DNA of 64,000 nucleotides from the NCBI RefSeq assembly GCF_000221185.1, contig NC_015865.1, positions 1 to 64,000 of the forward strand, in the 5' to 3' direction. The notes under the pieces are model-generated. The model did not search any database and had not been told where the DNA came from. It saw nothing but the letters and a program-made list of their open reading frames with translations. Source of the DNA: Thermococcus sp. 4557. GTDB lineage: Archaea; Methanobacteriota_B; Thermococci; Thermococcales; Thermococcaceae. Of the stretch, positions 1-9,033 are shown one piece after another. The translations under genes were made by a program, and so were the position numbers. Positions within the stretch are counted from its first letter, which is position 1; every line of letters begins with the position of its first letter.

Positions 1-1
1 C

Positions 2-550
2 TATCTCCAGCAGAGGGCTGAGGCTACGGGCAGGCAGACCACCCAGGAAGTCGCCAGCGGACTGAAGATAGAGGGCGTCACGGGATACGTGAGCAGTGGA
101 AAGATCACCATGCTTGCGATCCAGGTTTCACCGAATGCCGGCAGTGAGGGAATCGACCTCAGCCAGGCCAAGCTCACCATAAGCAACGGTACCAAGCTGG
201 CCGTCCTTAAATACGGGGATAAGGCAGTGAGTATCAATGACAATACGGGTCTAAACGGAAACCTCTTTGACTCTGGAAAAGATCCATGGAGTAGCCTTGA
301 CGGGAGTAGCTTTGGACTGATAATAGTCAGGGATGAGGACAACTCCCTCTCTGGTACTTCTCCAACTCTCAACGCAGGGGACATAGTGATACTCGCCGTC
401 AAGGCCGACGCAGTTTTCAGTAGTGGAAGTGGAGTCGGCCCCAGAACGGAGATCACCATCGAACTCAAGCCGGAGTTTGGTGCTCCAGGCTACGCCAAGG
501 TCGTCACCCCCGCCAGCTACGGAACCGACACCATCATAGAACTCAAGTGA
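2..550 (+). CDS. flaB: Archaellin (flagellin B), C-terminal part, start outside window
   Basis: Archaellin is the filament subunit of the archaellum, exported as a pre-protein and assembled outside the cell. The open frame runs from base 2 without an internal start need: the residues before the first possible GTG (base 89) read on as ATGRQTTQEVASGLKIEGVTG, which is typical of the conserved beta-rich archaellin core. The hydrophobic N-terminal helix and the class III signal peptide are off the left edge. The C-terminus (ASYGTDTIIELK) is the usual Thermococcales ending. The gene lies directly ahead of flaC-J, the usual place of the last of several tandem flaB copies, so it is probably one of a series. 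Confidence 0.93.
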   Translation, partial: YLQQRAEATGRQTTQEVASGLKIEGVTGYVSSGKITMLAIQVSPNAGSEGIDLSQAKLTISNGTKLAVLKYGDKAVSINDNTGLNGNLFDSGKDPWSSLDGSSFGLIIVRDEDNSLSGTSPTLNAGDIVILAVKADAVFSSGSGVGPRTEITIELKPEFGAPGYAKVVTPASYGTDTIIELK

Positions 551-601
551 GGTGTCTTCCGAATTTTCCTTTTTCCACAACTCTCCTCGCGGGTGATCGG
601 G

Positions 602-1108
602 ATGTCGTTTTCGTACCTCAAAAATAAATTCAAAAAGAAAAACGGGGGGGATTCGGCGGATTCCGGGGATAACAGGGAAGTAATAACGCTGGATGAGCTT
701 CAGGAGGAGATCTTTGAAGAACCTGCCACCGGGAAAAACGAGGAAGAGGAGCTCCTGACCCAGGTCATGACCCGTGTGAATGAGATTGAAAACGATATCC
801 CGAGGATAAAGGTGAGTATCGACACCCTCAAGTCCCAGATTAATGAGCTCAGGGAAGAGATAGAGCGCCTTGATCGTGTTATAAAGGATGTCATGGTCCT
901 CTACGAGGTTGTATCACAGCAGATCAACCCGTTTAAAGATGTCGACTCTGCTAACCCCCTGCTGGGCGAGATTCAGGAGCTGAGTGAGGAGATTGAGAAT
1001 CTGAAGACCGAGATTGCTCACATAAAGGCTGACATGAAGCTTCTCGTGGTTGATGGTGTGGATCTCGACGACCTCATATATGACGTCCTTTCGGAGGGAG
1101 GCCTATGA
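602..1108 (+). CDS. flaC: Archaellum accessory protein FlaC (ArlC)
   Basis: FlaC is a cytoplasmic part of the archaellum motor; with FlaD/E it links the motor to the rest of the cell and to chemotaxis input. The protein of about 168 residues is acidic and mostly helical. A strong coiled coil at roughly residues 55-100 (repeated L/I heptads) is followed by a second helical part and the C-terminus DLIYDVLSEGGL. A GTG at 593 is in frame, but GGTGATC at 592-598 fits a ribosome binding site for the ATG at 602, so 602 is preferred. The stop overlaps the flaD start (ATGA at 1105). Identification rests on position in the operon and coiled-coil character. Confidence 0.85.
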   Translation: MSFSYLKNKFKKKNGGDSADSGDNREVITLDELQEEIFEEPATGKNEEEELLTQVMTRVNEIENDIPRIKVSIDTLKSQINELREEIERLDRVIKDVMVLYEVVSQQINPFKDVDSANPLLGEIQELSEEIENLKTEIAHIKADMKLLVVDGVDLDDLIYDVLSEGGL

Positions 1109-1986
1109 TCACCGAGATCGAGATTGACGAAAAACTGAAGCGCCTGAGGGGAAAGGTGCCGAACTTCCTGGTTGATGACCTGAAGGAGAGGCTCATGAAG
1201 AAGAGGGACATACTCACCCCCGAGCAGGTCGATAAAATAGTCGACAGGGTGCTCCAGACCTACGCGGGCCAGCTGGAGAGGATCTCGAAGCTCGACAGCC
1301 GTGTTGATGAGATTGGTCGTTACCTCGAGGAGATACGCAACCACCTGATGGGCTTTTCTGGTGATCCCAGTAATCAGCGGACGTTTGGGGGAGTATCACA
1401 GGAGCCAGGAGGGGGGACCCCGACAGGCGAAGCCTTCGAGACGAATGGTGCGGGTATTGCCACAAAAGTCAGTGAGGGGTCTCCCATCAGTGAGTCTGCG
1501 GGCGATGTTTCCGTGCCCCTGAATACCGCTACCCCCAGAACTGTGGAGGTCATGCCTATGGAGAGGGGATTTGAGATACCTCCGGATATTAGGGATGTTT
1601 TGATAAGCGCCCCCAGCACCCCTGCCCGGCTTGAGAGGATACCGAACGACATGATCTCTACTATGATGGCCCTGAAGTGGCTCGGCTTTCTCATTGACCG
1701 CGTGGGAATGCAGAACCTCGAGAACGTGCTGGAGTTCTATTACTCGATAGGCTGGATATCGGAGGGGGTGCTCAACACCCTGCTCAGGTACGCGGCGGGT
1801 ATAAGGCCGCACCACAGGGAACCCGACTGGAGACCGGACGAGAGGCTCACCATCCAGGACCACCTGGTGTCCCTGCTCTTCATTGAAAGGCTGAGAGGGG
1901 TCAGAATAACCAGGGAGGTACTGGACGCGGTGGAGAGGGAGATGAGACTAATCGGAAAGGTGCTGGACGATATGTACGGGGTTTAG
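1105..1986 (+). CDS. flaD: Archaellum accessory protein FlaD/E (ArlD/E)
   Basis: Cytosolic component of the archaellum motor complex. The first 80 residues are helical (LKERLMKKRDILTPEQVDKI), followed by a low-complexity Gly/Ser/Thr/Pro linker at about residues 85-160. A compact C-terminal domain of roughly 110 residues begins near IPNDMISTMMALKWLGFL; this is the conserved FlaD/E domain. Its start overlaps the flaC stop by four bases, implying translational coupling. A single gene stands where some other archaea have separate flaD and flaE. Confidence 0.87.
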   Translation: MITEIEIDEKLKRLRGKVPNFLVDDLKERLMKKRDILTPEQVDKIVDRVLQTYAGQLERISKLDSRVDEIGRYLEEIRNHLMGFSGDPSNQRTFGGVSQEPGGGTPTGEAFETNGAGIATKVSEGSPISESAGDVSVPLNTATPRTVEVMPMERGFEIPPDIRDVLISAPSTPARLERIPNDMISTMMALKWLGFLIDRVGMQNLENVLEFYYSIGWISEGVLNTLLRYAAGIRPHHREPDWRPDERLTIQDHLVSLLFIERLRGVRITREVLDAVEREMRLIGKVLDDMYGV

Positions 1987-1995
1987 GGGATCCCC

Positions 1996-2505
1996 ATGGG
2001 ACTCAGCGTTCCTGCGGCTTTCGCGGTAATAGTCACGGCAGCGCTGGTTTCCTTTGGGCTGCTCTACACCTCAGGGGAGAGTGCTTACTCCATGATCCAC
2101 GAGGCCGGCGAGGACTACAACCAGATGGTGCTCCGTGCGAAGACCGCCGAGCTGGCTCTGTCTTCGTACAACTACACGACGGATGGCACCGTGCTAGTTT
2201 ATGACATAACGTTCAACCTGACCAACGGGGGAACCACTCTCTCCCCGGCCAGATGGGCCTTCATCTACGACGGCCGGCTCGACGACTCTGATGTCCTGAT
2301 ATCCGGGGATGAGTACCTCCTTCCCGGGGACTCCATGACTGTGACGGTGCAGAACATTCCCAAAGTCGAGCTGGAGGTTCATTCACTCGTTATCAGCACG
2401 GAAGTGGGATGCGCCCTCAAGGTCAAATGGGAGTGGGTCGGAAACCGAACCAACGGTTCGCCAAGGGTGATCGGCAGTGCCTGGTACTGCCCCGTGGAGG
2501 GATGA
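1996..2505 (+). CDS. flaF: Archaellum stator protein FlaF (ArlF)
   Basis: FlaF sits in the cell envelope: a membrane helix at residues 5-25 (AAFAVIVTAALVSFGLLY) followed by an outside beta-sandwich domain. In characterised archaea that domain binds the S-layer and works with FlaG as the stator. Several N-glycosylation-type sequons (NYT, NLT, NRT) fit an outside location. The ATG at 1996 follows GGGGATC nine bases after the flaD stop. The stop overlaps the flaG start as ATGA at 2502. Confidence 0.88.
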   Translation: MGLSVPAAFAVIVTAALVSFGLLYTSGESAYSMIHEAGEDYNQMVLRAKTAELALSSYNYTTDGTVLVYDITFNLTNGGTTLSPARWAFIYDGRLDDSDVLISGDEYLLPGDSMTVTVQNIPKVELEVHSLVISTEVGCALKVKWEWVGNRTNGSPRVIGSAWYCPVEG

Positions 2506-2954
2506 CGATGGCGGGCTCCGTGGCTTCGGAACTGGTACTTTTCATAACCTCGCTGCTGGTGGCGGGAATGGTGGCGGGGGGACTCTATCTGGTTACTCAG
2601 GATATCTCCGACGGCATCGTGGTGAAGGGCAGTTCTGTGGCCACGGCCCTGCGAACGAACTTCGAGATAATAAACGATCCTGAGAACATACCCAGTTCGG
2701 GCGGTTCATACGTGTTTTACGTGAGGAACATCGGGAAATCCTCCATCACATTCACCCCCGATTCGGTTATCGTCATGATAGACGGCGTGATAATCCCTCC
2801 CTCAAACCTGACCTTCACACCTTCGGGCATTCTGGCCCCCTACGATGTTGGTGAGATACACGTGCCCACGTCCTTCCTCTCATCGGGATATCACAGGATA
2901 ACGGTCGTTACCGAGAGCGGAAACCGGCGGTCCCTTATATTTAGGATAGGGTGA
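2502..2954 (+). CDS. flaG: Archaellum stator protein FlaG (ArlG)
   Basis: Partner of FlaF: one N-terminal membrane helix (residues 6-28, SELVLFITSLLVAGMVAGGLY) and an outside beta-sandwich (YVFYVRNIGKSSITF). The open frame extends upstream to 2409, but the ATG at 2502 overlaps the flaF stop in an ATGA and puts the membrane helix at the N-terminus, so it is chosen. The product is about 150 residues. The order flaF-flaG-flaH is the usual one in Thermococcales. Confidence 0.88.
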   Translation: MTMAGSVASELVLFITSLLVAGMVAGGLYLVTQDISDGIVVKGSSVATALRTNFEIINDPENIPSSGGSYVFYVRNIGKSSITFTPDSVIVMIDGVIIPPSNLTFTPSGILAPYDVGEIHVPTSFLSSGYHRITVVTESGNRRSLIFRIG

Positions 2955-2959
2955 GGCCA

Positions 2960-3655
2960 ATGAAGTCGCTCCTTGAAATACGGGTACCCAACGACGAGCT
3001 CCACAGGCGTCTTGGTGGGGGAATACCCCCCGGCAGCATAGTCCTGGTTGAGGGAGATAGGGGGACTGGCAAGTCCATATTCTCTCAGAGGCTGCTCTAC
3101 GGCTTCCTCAAAAACGGCCACAGCGCCACCTACGTCTCAAGCCAGTACACCACACCGGAGTTCATAAACCAGATGGAATCCCTGGGATACGGGATAGTCC
3201 CCGAGCTGATAAAAAGACGCCTCCTCTTTGTGTCGCTCTATCCCCTCCTAGTTGGGCTCTCCGAGAGGAAGAGATTCCTGAACCGGTTTGTTGGAGAGCC
3301 GAGGCTCTGGAAAACTGACGTGATCATAATTGACTCCGTGTCGGCACTCCTATCATCCGATATCGGTGAAGATGAAGCGCGCGAGTTCTCACTCCATCTC
3401 AAGAGGGTCAGTGCCCTGGGAAAGGCCATAGTCCTGACGGTGAATCCATCCGACATCGAATCTGACGCGCTGAGGGTATTTGAAGAGGCCTCCACCATGC
3501 TGATACGACTCAGTGTGAAGGTCTTCGGAGGCGACCTGAAGAACTCAGCAACCATCGTGAAATACAACAACGCCCCGGGGATCTTTCAGAAGATAATCCC
3601 GTTCAGAGTGGAGCCCCGGGTGGGGTTCATTGTCGAGATAGCTGCGGTGGTATGA
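2960..3655 (+). CDS. flaH: Archaellum motor ATP-binding regulator FlaH (ArlH)
   Basis: RecA/KaiC-like protein that sits on the FlaI ATPase at the inner face of the archaellum motor. Walker A GDRGTGKS lies at residues 32-39, and the hydrophobic strand DVIIIDSVSALL is the Walker B. The glutamate expected of an active RecA ATPase is not obvious, in keeping with FlaH binding ATP rather than turning it over quickly. An in-frame GTG at 2951 overlaps the flaG stop. GGTGAGG at 2950-2956 would serve the ATG at 2960, so the shorter form is given. Confidence 0.9.
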   Translation: MKSLLEIRVPNDELHRRLGGGIPPGSIVLVEGDRGTGKSIFSQRLLYGFLKNGHSATYVSSQYTTPEFINQMESLGYGIVPELIKRRLLFVSLYPLLVGLSERKRFLNRFVGEPRLWKTDVIIIDSVSALLSSDIGEDEAREFSLHLKRVSALGKAIVLTVNPSDIESDALRVFEEASTMLIRLSVKVFGGDLKNSATIVKYNNAPGIFQKIIPFRVEPRVGFIVEIAAVV

Positions 3656-3656
3656 G

Positions 3657-5285
3657 ATGCCGGTTAAGAAGGACGTCAGCGACACTCTGGACATGGCCGT
3701 TGCCCGAAATCCTCATTTAAAGGCGTATATAGACAGCTTTATGAAGAGAACGGGTAAAATGCCCGATTTCCATCCGCAAATAACCCGTGACATGGGGGAC
3801 ATCAAGTACCCCAACATAATATACCCGGTGGGCGATCCGATATTCATCCACATTTACGGGGATATGCATACCGAGAGGCGGTACCTGGTCGTGGAACCCA
3901 GAATATCTGGCCCTGAGGAGGAGGCAAAATACGAGATTCTCAAGGACAAAATTCTCGAGCTTGCCCCCCAAAGGAAGATACCGGAGGACAGCGAGGAGTT
4001 CGAGCGCTTTCTGGATGAGCTGATTGATGATGCGGTTTCAAAACTCTCCAGGGGCCTCCCCTTCAGGAAAAAGACCTCATTTACCCCCCAGGAGATAATG
4101 AAGTTCCGCTATCTCCTCAAGAGGGATATAGTGGGAATCGGCCCCCTCGAGCCCCTCATGCGCGACCCGTACATCGAGGATATCCACATCATCGGTGCCA
4201 ACTACGTCTCCCTCATCCACAAGATATTCGACGCGATGGAGACCAACATAACCTTCGGCGACAACCTCCGCCTAGCGGACTATTTCAAGAACCTCAGCGA
4301 GAGGATGGGGCGGCCCGTCAGCGACAAGAACCCGATCGTTGACGGAACCCTGCCGGATGGCTCGCGTATCAACATAATCTACTCGCCCGACATCAGCATC
4401 CAGGGCCCGAGCGCAACTATCCGTAAGTTCTCGGCGACGCCGCTCAGCGTCGTCCAGCTCGTTAAGTGGAACACCTTCTCGGCGGAGGTCGCTGCTTACC
4501 TCTGGCTGGCCCTTGAGTACGGTATGAGCGTCTTCGTCTGCGGCGAGACGGCGAGCGGAAAGACCACGACGCTCAATTCAATCATCCCGTTTATTAAACC
4601 AGACGCTAAAATCTACACCGCCGAGGACACCCCCGAGGTTGTCGTTCCACACAAGAACTGGCAGAGGCTCACCACCAGGGAGCGCGGGCCGGAGGAGAGC
4701 AGAGTTACGCTCTTTGACCTCCTGAAGGCGGCATTGCGTTCAAGGCCGAACTACATAGTTGTCGGTGAGATACGCGGAGCCGAAGGTGCCATAGCATTTC
4801 AGGCGATGCAGACGGGTCATCCTGTTATGGCGACGTTCCACGCGGGCGACGTCAGGAAGATGATACAGCGTTTCACCGGCTCGCCGATAAACATCCCCGT
4901 GACGTTCATAGACAACCTCAACATAGCTCTCTTCCAGCAGGCGGTCTACGTCCGCGGCAGGTTCCTGAGGAGGGTTCTGAGCGTCGTTGAGATTGAGGGT
5001 TACTACGAGGAGCTGGGCGGTGTTGCGACGAGGAACGTCTTCGAGTGGGACTCGGTGACGGACAGGCACATCTTCCGCGGAATGAACAACTCTTACATCC
5101 TGGAGAGGAAGATCGCTGAAGTTGCCGGCTACGAGGATCCTAAGGAGATATACAACGAGCTCTTTCTGAGGGCGAGGATAATCAAGAGGATGGCCGAGCT
5201 GGGGATAACCAACTACCACGATGTCCATCGCGAGATAAAGGCGTTCTATGAGAAGGGAATAGAGGGGCTGAGCTTCAGGCTGTGA
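3657..5285 (+). CDS. flaI: Archaellum assembly and rotation ATPase FlaI (ArlI)
   Basis: Hexameric type II/IV secretion-family ATPase that drives both archaellum assembly and rotation. At 542 residues it is full length. The N-terminal domain leads into the P-loop GETASGKT near residue 296. Further motifs are the Asp-box region AEDTPEVV, Walker B region YIVVGEIRGAE, and the His-box MQTGHPVMATFHAG. The start follows the flaH stop by one base, with GGTGGT upstream at 3647-3652. It is followed at once by flaJ, its membrane partner. Confidence 0.95.
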   Translation: MPVKKDVSDTLDMAVARNPHLKAYIDSFMKRTGKMPDFHPQITRDMGDIKYPNIIYPVGDPIFIHIYGDMHTERRYLVVEPRISGPEEEAKYEILKDKILELAPQRKIPEDSEEFERFLDELIDDAVSKLSRGLPFRKKTSFTPQEIMKFRYLLKRDIVGIGPLEPLMRDPYIEDIHIIGANYVSLIHKIFDAMETNITFGDNLRLADYFKNLSERMGRPVSDKNPIVDGTLPDGSRINIIYSPDISIQGPSATIRKFSATPLSVVQLVKWNTFSAEVAAYLWLALEYGMSVFVCGETASGKTTTLNSIIPFIKPDAKIYTAEDTPEVVVPHKNWQRLTTRERGPEESRVTLFDLLKAALRSRPNYIVVGEIRGAEGAIAFQAMQTGHPVMATFHAGDVRKMIQRFTGSPINIPVTFIDNLNIALFQQAVYVRGRFLRRVLSVVEIEGYYEELGGVATRNVFEWDSVTDRHIFRGMNNSYILERKIAEVAGYEDPKEIYNELFLRARIIKRMAELGITNYHDVHREIKAFYEKGIEGLSFRL

Positions 5286-5295
5286 GGTGATTGGG

Positions 5296-7014
5296 ATGGT
5301 GGGGGAGAAGGCGGGAATCCTGGTGCAGTCGGGCGTCACCATGCGCGAGTACCTCCGGAAGGTGCTTCTTCCCAGTCTTGTGGGGGCGGTGGTACTCTTT
5401 GTGGCGGTCTCGGCCCTCCGGAATTTCGCGTCTCTGTCGAGGACGGTTCTCTTCGCCCTCTACGCAATCCCCCTCCTCCCACTCCTCTACGCCATAGGAT
5501 ATCCCTACGCCAAGGTCAGCGGCAGGAAAGTCCAGATAAACTCGAAGATACCGTATTTTGCAACGTATTTTGCGGTACTCTCGACGAGTGACGTTAGCAG
5601 GAGCGAGCTCATCTGGAATCTGGCCACCGAGAAGATTCTGGAGCCGATAGCGAGCGACATGAAGAAGGTTTACTACCTGATAGCCAGGCTCCACAGGGGA
5701 ATGCCTGAGGCCCTGAGGTTCCTTGCCAGGAGGACGCCCAGCAAGGTCTTCGCGGACTTCCTTGACAGGCTGGCTTACTCCCTGGACAGCGGTGTTGACC
5801 TCAAGGAGTACCTCCTTCAGGAGCAGAAGACCGTCATGGATGACTACGAGACCTTCTACGAGGGTGCCCTCTACGACCTCGACGTCTTCAAGGAGGTGTA
5901 CTCATCCCTCATCATATCCGTCGTTTTCATGGTCACGTTCATCATCATCGGACCGATACTAACCGGACAGGATATAGTCAGCCTGAGTGCTTTCATGTTC
6001 GTCCTAGTCCTGGCAACGGAGATCGGTATAATGCTGGTTATAAAATATAAGATGCCCGAGGACAGGATATGGGCGGAATACGCTATGACGCCCGAACGGA
6101 GGGGCAGGTTCCTGAAGGCCGCTATGGTGTCCTTTGGGGGGAGCCTGGTGGTTTCCATCGCGGTGGTGCTCCTCCTGCGGCCGCGCTTTGATGTCCCGCT
6201 TCTCGTCCAGATCGCCGTGGGTCTGACCCCCATGATGTACGTGGGTAAGGTTCTGGATAGGGAGGAGAAAAACATCCTTCTGAAGGATGAAAACTTTCCT
6301 GCCTTCATGAGAAGCCTGAGTTCTTCCCTTGCGGCTAGTGGGGCGGCCCTTCCGCTCGTCCTCAAGTATCTGAGCGCCCACGACTTCGGCGTCCTCACAC
6401 GGGACATAAGAAACCTCTACCGCAGGGTGTCAATGAGGATAAGTAACGACAGGTCGTGGCGCTACTTCACGATTGACACCGGGAGCTGGCTGATAGGTAT
6501 GTTTTCGGAAATATTCAACAAGAGTATAAAGCTGGGCGCCGAACCGGACTACGTTGGAATGGTCATCTCACGGAACTTTGAACGGCTCATCAGGCTCAGA
6601 CGGAAGCGTGCACAGACCGTGGCCAGCTTTAGGGGTGTTATCTATGGTGTGACGGGCGCATTTGCCTTCTCCGTGGCCTCCGCCTTCCAGGTCGCCGTTT
6701 ACATGAACCAGCTGTTCTCCAATCTGTCCATTCAGGGCGATCTCCTTCAGAGCATAATCTTCGTGCCGTCGAAGGCGGGGCTGGAGCTGACGGAGTACAT
6801 TTTGATACTTATCCTTCTCGTCCATTCCCTCATCTCGGCCCTTTCGATAAAGTTTGCCGATGGGGGGCATGTGGGAATCACCGTTTACTACTTCGTCGTG
6901 CTGGTATGGCTCTCCGCCATCGGCCAGTACCTCGGTACTGTGGTCATGGGCAAGATGATGACCTTCTCCTCCTTAGTCGCGGTCCTGACAGGATCTCTGG
7001 GGGTGATGCTGTGA
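5296..7014 (+). CDS. flaJ: Archaellum platform membrane protein FlaJ (ArlJ)
   Basis: Polytopic membrane platform protein, related to PilC/TadC (GspF domains), on which FlaI acts. The ~572-residue product has hydrophobic segments near the N-terminus (VLLPSLVGAVVLFVAV), in the middle (LIISVVFMVTFIIIGPIL) and at the C-terminus (YFVVLVWLSAIGQYLGTVV). Two soluble helical T2SF-type domains lie between them. A GTG at 5287 is in frame, but AGGTGAT at 5285-5291 fits the ATG at 5296. The stop overlaps the start of the next gene (GTGA at 7011), so an unrelated-looking secreted protein is coupled to the archaellum operon. Confidence 0.92.
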   Translation: MVGEKAGILVQSGVTMREYLRKVLLPSLVGAVVLFVAVSALRNFASLSRTVLFALYAIPLLPLLYAIGYPYAKVSGRKVQINSKIPYFATYFAVLSTSDVSRSELIWNLATEKILEPIASDMKKVYYLIARLHRGMPEALRFLARRTPSKVFADFLDRLAYSLDSGVDLKEYLLQEQKTVMDDYETFYEGALYDLDVFKEVYSSLIISVVFMVTFIIIGPILTGQDIVSLSAFMFVLVLATEIGIMLVIKYKMPEDRIWAEYAMTPERRGRFLKAAMVSFGGSLVVSIAVVLLLRPRFDVPLLVQIAVGLTPMMYVGKVLDREEKNILLKDENFPAFMRSLSSSLAASGAALPLVLKYLSAHDFGVLTRDIRNLYRRVSMRISNDRSWRYFTIDTGSWLIGMFSEIFNKSIKLGAEPDYVGMVISRNFERLIRLRRKRAQTVASFRGVIYGVTGAFAFSVASAFQVAVYMNQLFSNLSIQGDLLQSIIFVPSKAGLELTEYILILILLVHSLISALSIKFADGGHVGITVYYFVVLVWLSAIGQYLGTVVMGKMMTFSSLVAVLTGSLGVML

Positions 7015-8987
7015 AAAAGCTCATTATCCTGGTCTTCGTTGTGCTTCTTCTTCCCAGCGTATCGGCGGATTCTTCAATAACCGGCTGGTTCAGCTATCCA
7101 TTCACCATAGATCCCGGGACTGGGGAAGTGCGGGTTGGTGACGTATCGTTGGATGACGGTTCGGTGCTGGTGTACCCTGGGGGCTATTCCACCGGTATGA
7201 GTGTCCTTCACGTTGGGGAGAGTCTCGCGTGGAATGATCGCGAGTTTGACTTTCATGGGGGCGTCTACTCGGGGGACTTCACGTATCTCAACGTCTCTTA
7301 CCTCTTTCCGTACCTCTTAGAAGGAAAAGAGCTGCTCTTTGGGCGCTACAGGATGGTTTTGGAGTCCGTTGATGAGAAGACAGCCACTCTGAATGTTTCT
7401 CTCGGAGATGGGTCAGCCGAACTCACCCTCACACAGGGTAAAGACGCGTCCATCGGGAACCTTCGGATATCCGCCACCCTGATGCCGGTTCTCTTCGACG
7501 GCTATCTCAGGAGGGGCAGGGCTGTTCGGGTGGGAGGATGGTTCGTGGAATTCGGCAACTACACCGTGACCTCGCGGGGAGGTGAGCTTGAGGAGATCGT
7601 TGAGGTTTTTGTAAACAAGAAGAGATATCTGGCAGAACCGGGGGACACGATAGAAGTGGATGGATTGGTAATAAACGTGGGCGACCTCGTGGGCTCCGAG
7701 TATTTGAAGGTGCGCTTAAGGCTCAGGGGCGCTTATCTCGATGTGGACGTCCTTCCGTCCTTTGAGGGCTGGCTCAGTGAGGGCAAGGCGGAAAAGCTCG
7801 GTCCGTACATCATCCGCGTGGAGAAAGTGCTCGATGACGGTGGATACGTCTCGATAAGAAACCCCTGCGGCAGGGTTCTGCGTTCGGGCTTCGTTTACGC
7901 AGGCAACGTTTCGTCCGGAATATACTATGGCGGCCTCCTTCTGGGCGCAACAGGCACCAAACTGAGCGGGGGCACGCGGGAGCTCCACATCGTTGCCTTC
8001 CTCAACGACGCAGATGTTCCTGAGCCTGGCGATGCGGCCATGCTTAACGTCTCCCTCGACGCGCCAGACAATGCAACACAGCTGCAGCCCTTCGAGGCGA
8101 GGATCGTGATAACGAACACCGGCCCCGGGGAGGTACGGTACATTGAGGTGATCCCGAACTTCACGTCGGGCTTTAGAATCCTCAGTGACTATCCGGAATA
8201 CATCGCGAGCATCCCGAAAGGTGGTAGGGTTGAGTTTTCCATGACCATCGTTCCTGTGAAGGCGGGCAACCTCACCCTTGGCGACGTGGCCATCGTCGGG
8301 CACGCACCCTACGACCTCTCCTGCTACGGGATGGGGGAGATGACGTTCACCTCGGAGAGAAGGGTCGTGCACGTAAGGAATGCTGAGGTTAAATACGCGG
8401 TCGCGGTGAAGGCCCTGAACGGAACCGTCGGGACGGGGATCCCGTTGAACATCACTGTGACGAACACGGGCAACACAGGTCTTCCCTTCAACATCACAGT
8501 TGCCCTGCCCGAAGGCTTCGCCGCCATCGCCAGGAACTTCACGATTAACGGGAAGTGGTTGAGGGGAAGCGACAGTCTTGGCGCCGGGGAGAGCAGGATG
8601 TACTCAATGGAGATAGTCCCCCTGGCCCCGGGGGAGTACACGATAACCGCCGGCGTTGAGAGTGGTGGTAATGTGTTCTACAACTCAACCCGAATAGTCG
8701 TGGGCCCGCAGCCCACCTCTAGTGCTGATACTGCGGAGGATGTCCCCACACCCCCTGCCCCAGGGAATGCAACGACGTTCGGAAACGGCACCAACACGAC
8801 CTGTGAGCCGGAGGTGGTTACCAAAGTGGTGACTGTCCCTGTTACCTCAAACACCACCTGTGGGGATGAGGCAAAAACCGGGATATCCCCCGGGGGGAAG
8901 CTCCTATACGCGGTCGGTTCCTTTGTCGCCGGAATGGTCTTTATACTCCTCCTTGCGTGGATAGCGGCCAGACTGGAGGAGAGGTAA
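7011..8987 (+). CDS. Secreted, C-terminally membrane-anchored Ig-like (COG1361-type) protein coupled to flaJ
   Basis: About 658 residues. A signal peptide (KKLIILVFVVLLLPSVSA) is followed by a long beta-rich outside region. Between roughly residues 350 and 580 there are two repeats resembling the CARDB/NEW3-type Ig fold seen in archaeal S-layer-like proteins (ARIVITNTGPGEVRYIEV and ITVTNTGNTGLPFNITV). A Thr/Pro-rich spacer and a single C-terminal membrane helix (FVAGMVFILLLAWIAARLEER) end it. Many NxT/S sequons suggest glycosylation. An upstream in-frame extension to 6906 exists, but the GTG at 7011 overlaps the flaJ stop and starts the signal peptide. Its role is unknown; coupling suggests an envelope function linked to the archaellum. 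Confidence 0.85.
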   Translation: MKKLIILVFVVLLLPSVSADSSITGWFSYPFTIDPGTGEVRVGDVSLDDGSVLVYPGGYSTGMSVLHVGESLAWNDREFDFHGGVYSGDFTYLNVSYLFPYLLEGKELLFGRYRMVLESVDEKTATLNVSLGDGSAELTLTQGKDASIGNLRISATLMPVLFDGYLRRGRAVRVGGWFVEFGNYTVTSRGGELEEIVEVFVNKKRYLAEPGDTIEVDGLVINVGDLVGSEYLKVRLRLRGAYLDVDVLPSFEGWLSEGKAEKLGPYIIRVEKVLDDGGYVSIRNPCGRVLRSGFVYAGNVSSGIYYGGLLLGATGTKLSGGTRELHIVAFLNDADVPEPGDAAMLNVSLDAPDNATQLQPFEARIVITNTGPGEVRYIEVIPNFTSGFRILSDYPEYIASIPKGGRVEFSMTIVPVKAGNLTLGDVAIVGHAPYDLSCYGMGEMTFTSERRVVHVRNAEVKYAVAVKALNGTVGTGIPLNITVTNTGNTGLPFNITVALPEGFAAIARNFTINGKWLRGSDSLGAGESRMYSMEIVPLAPGEYTITAGVESGGNVFYNSTRIVVGPQPTSSADTAEDVPTPPAPGNATTFGNGTNTTCEPEVVTKVVTVPVTSNTTCGDEAKTGISPGGKLLYAVGSFVAGMVFILLLAWIAARLEER

Positions 8988-8993
8988 CGTGAA

Positions 8994-9004
8994 ACCTTAT
9001 AATT
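8994..9004 (+). promoter_or_regulatory. TATA box for the amidohydrolase gene
   Basis: ACCTTATAATT lies 30-40 bases before the ATG at 9034, the usual spacing for a Thermococcales promoter. The ribosome site GGTGAG (9025-9030) lies between. Confidence 0.55.
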
Positions 9005-9033
9005 TCCGTGAATCAACTTCCCCCGGTGAGCCT

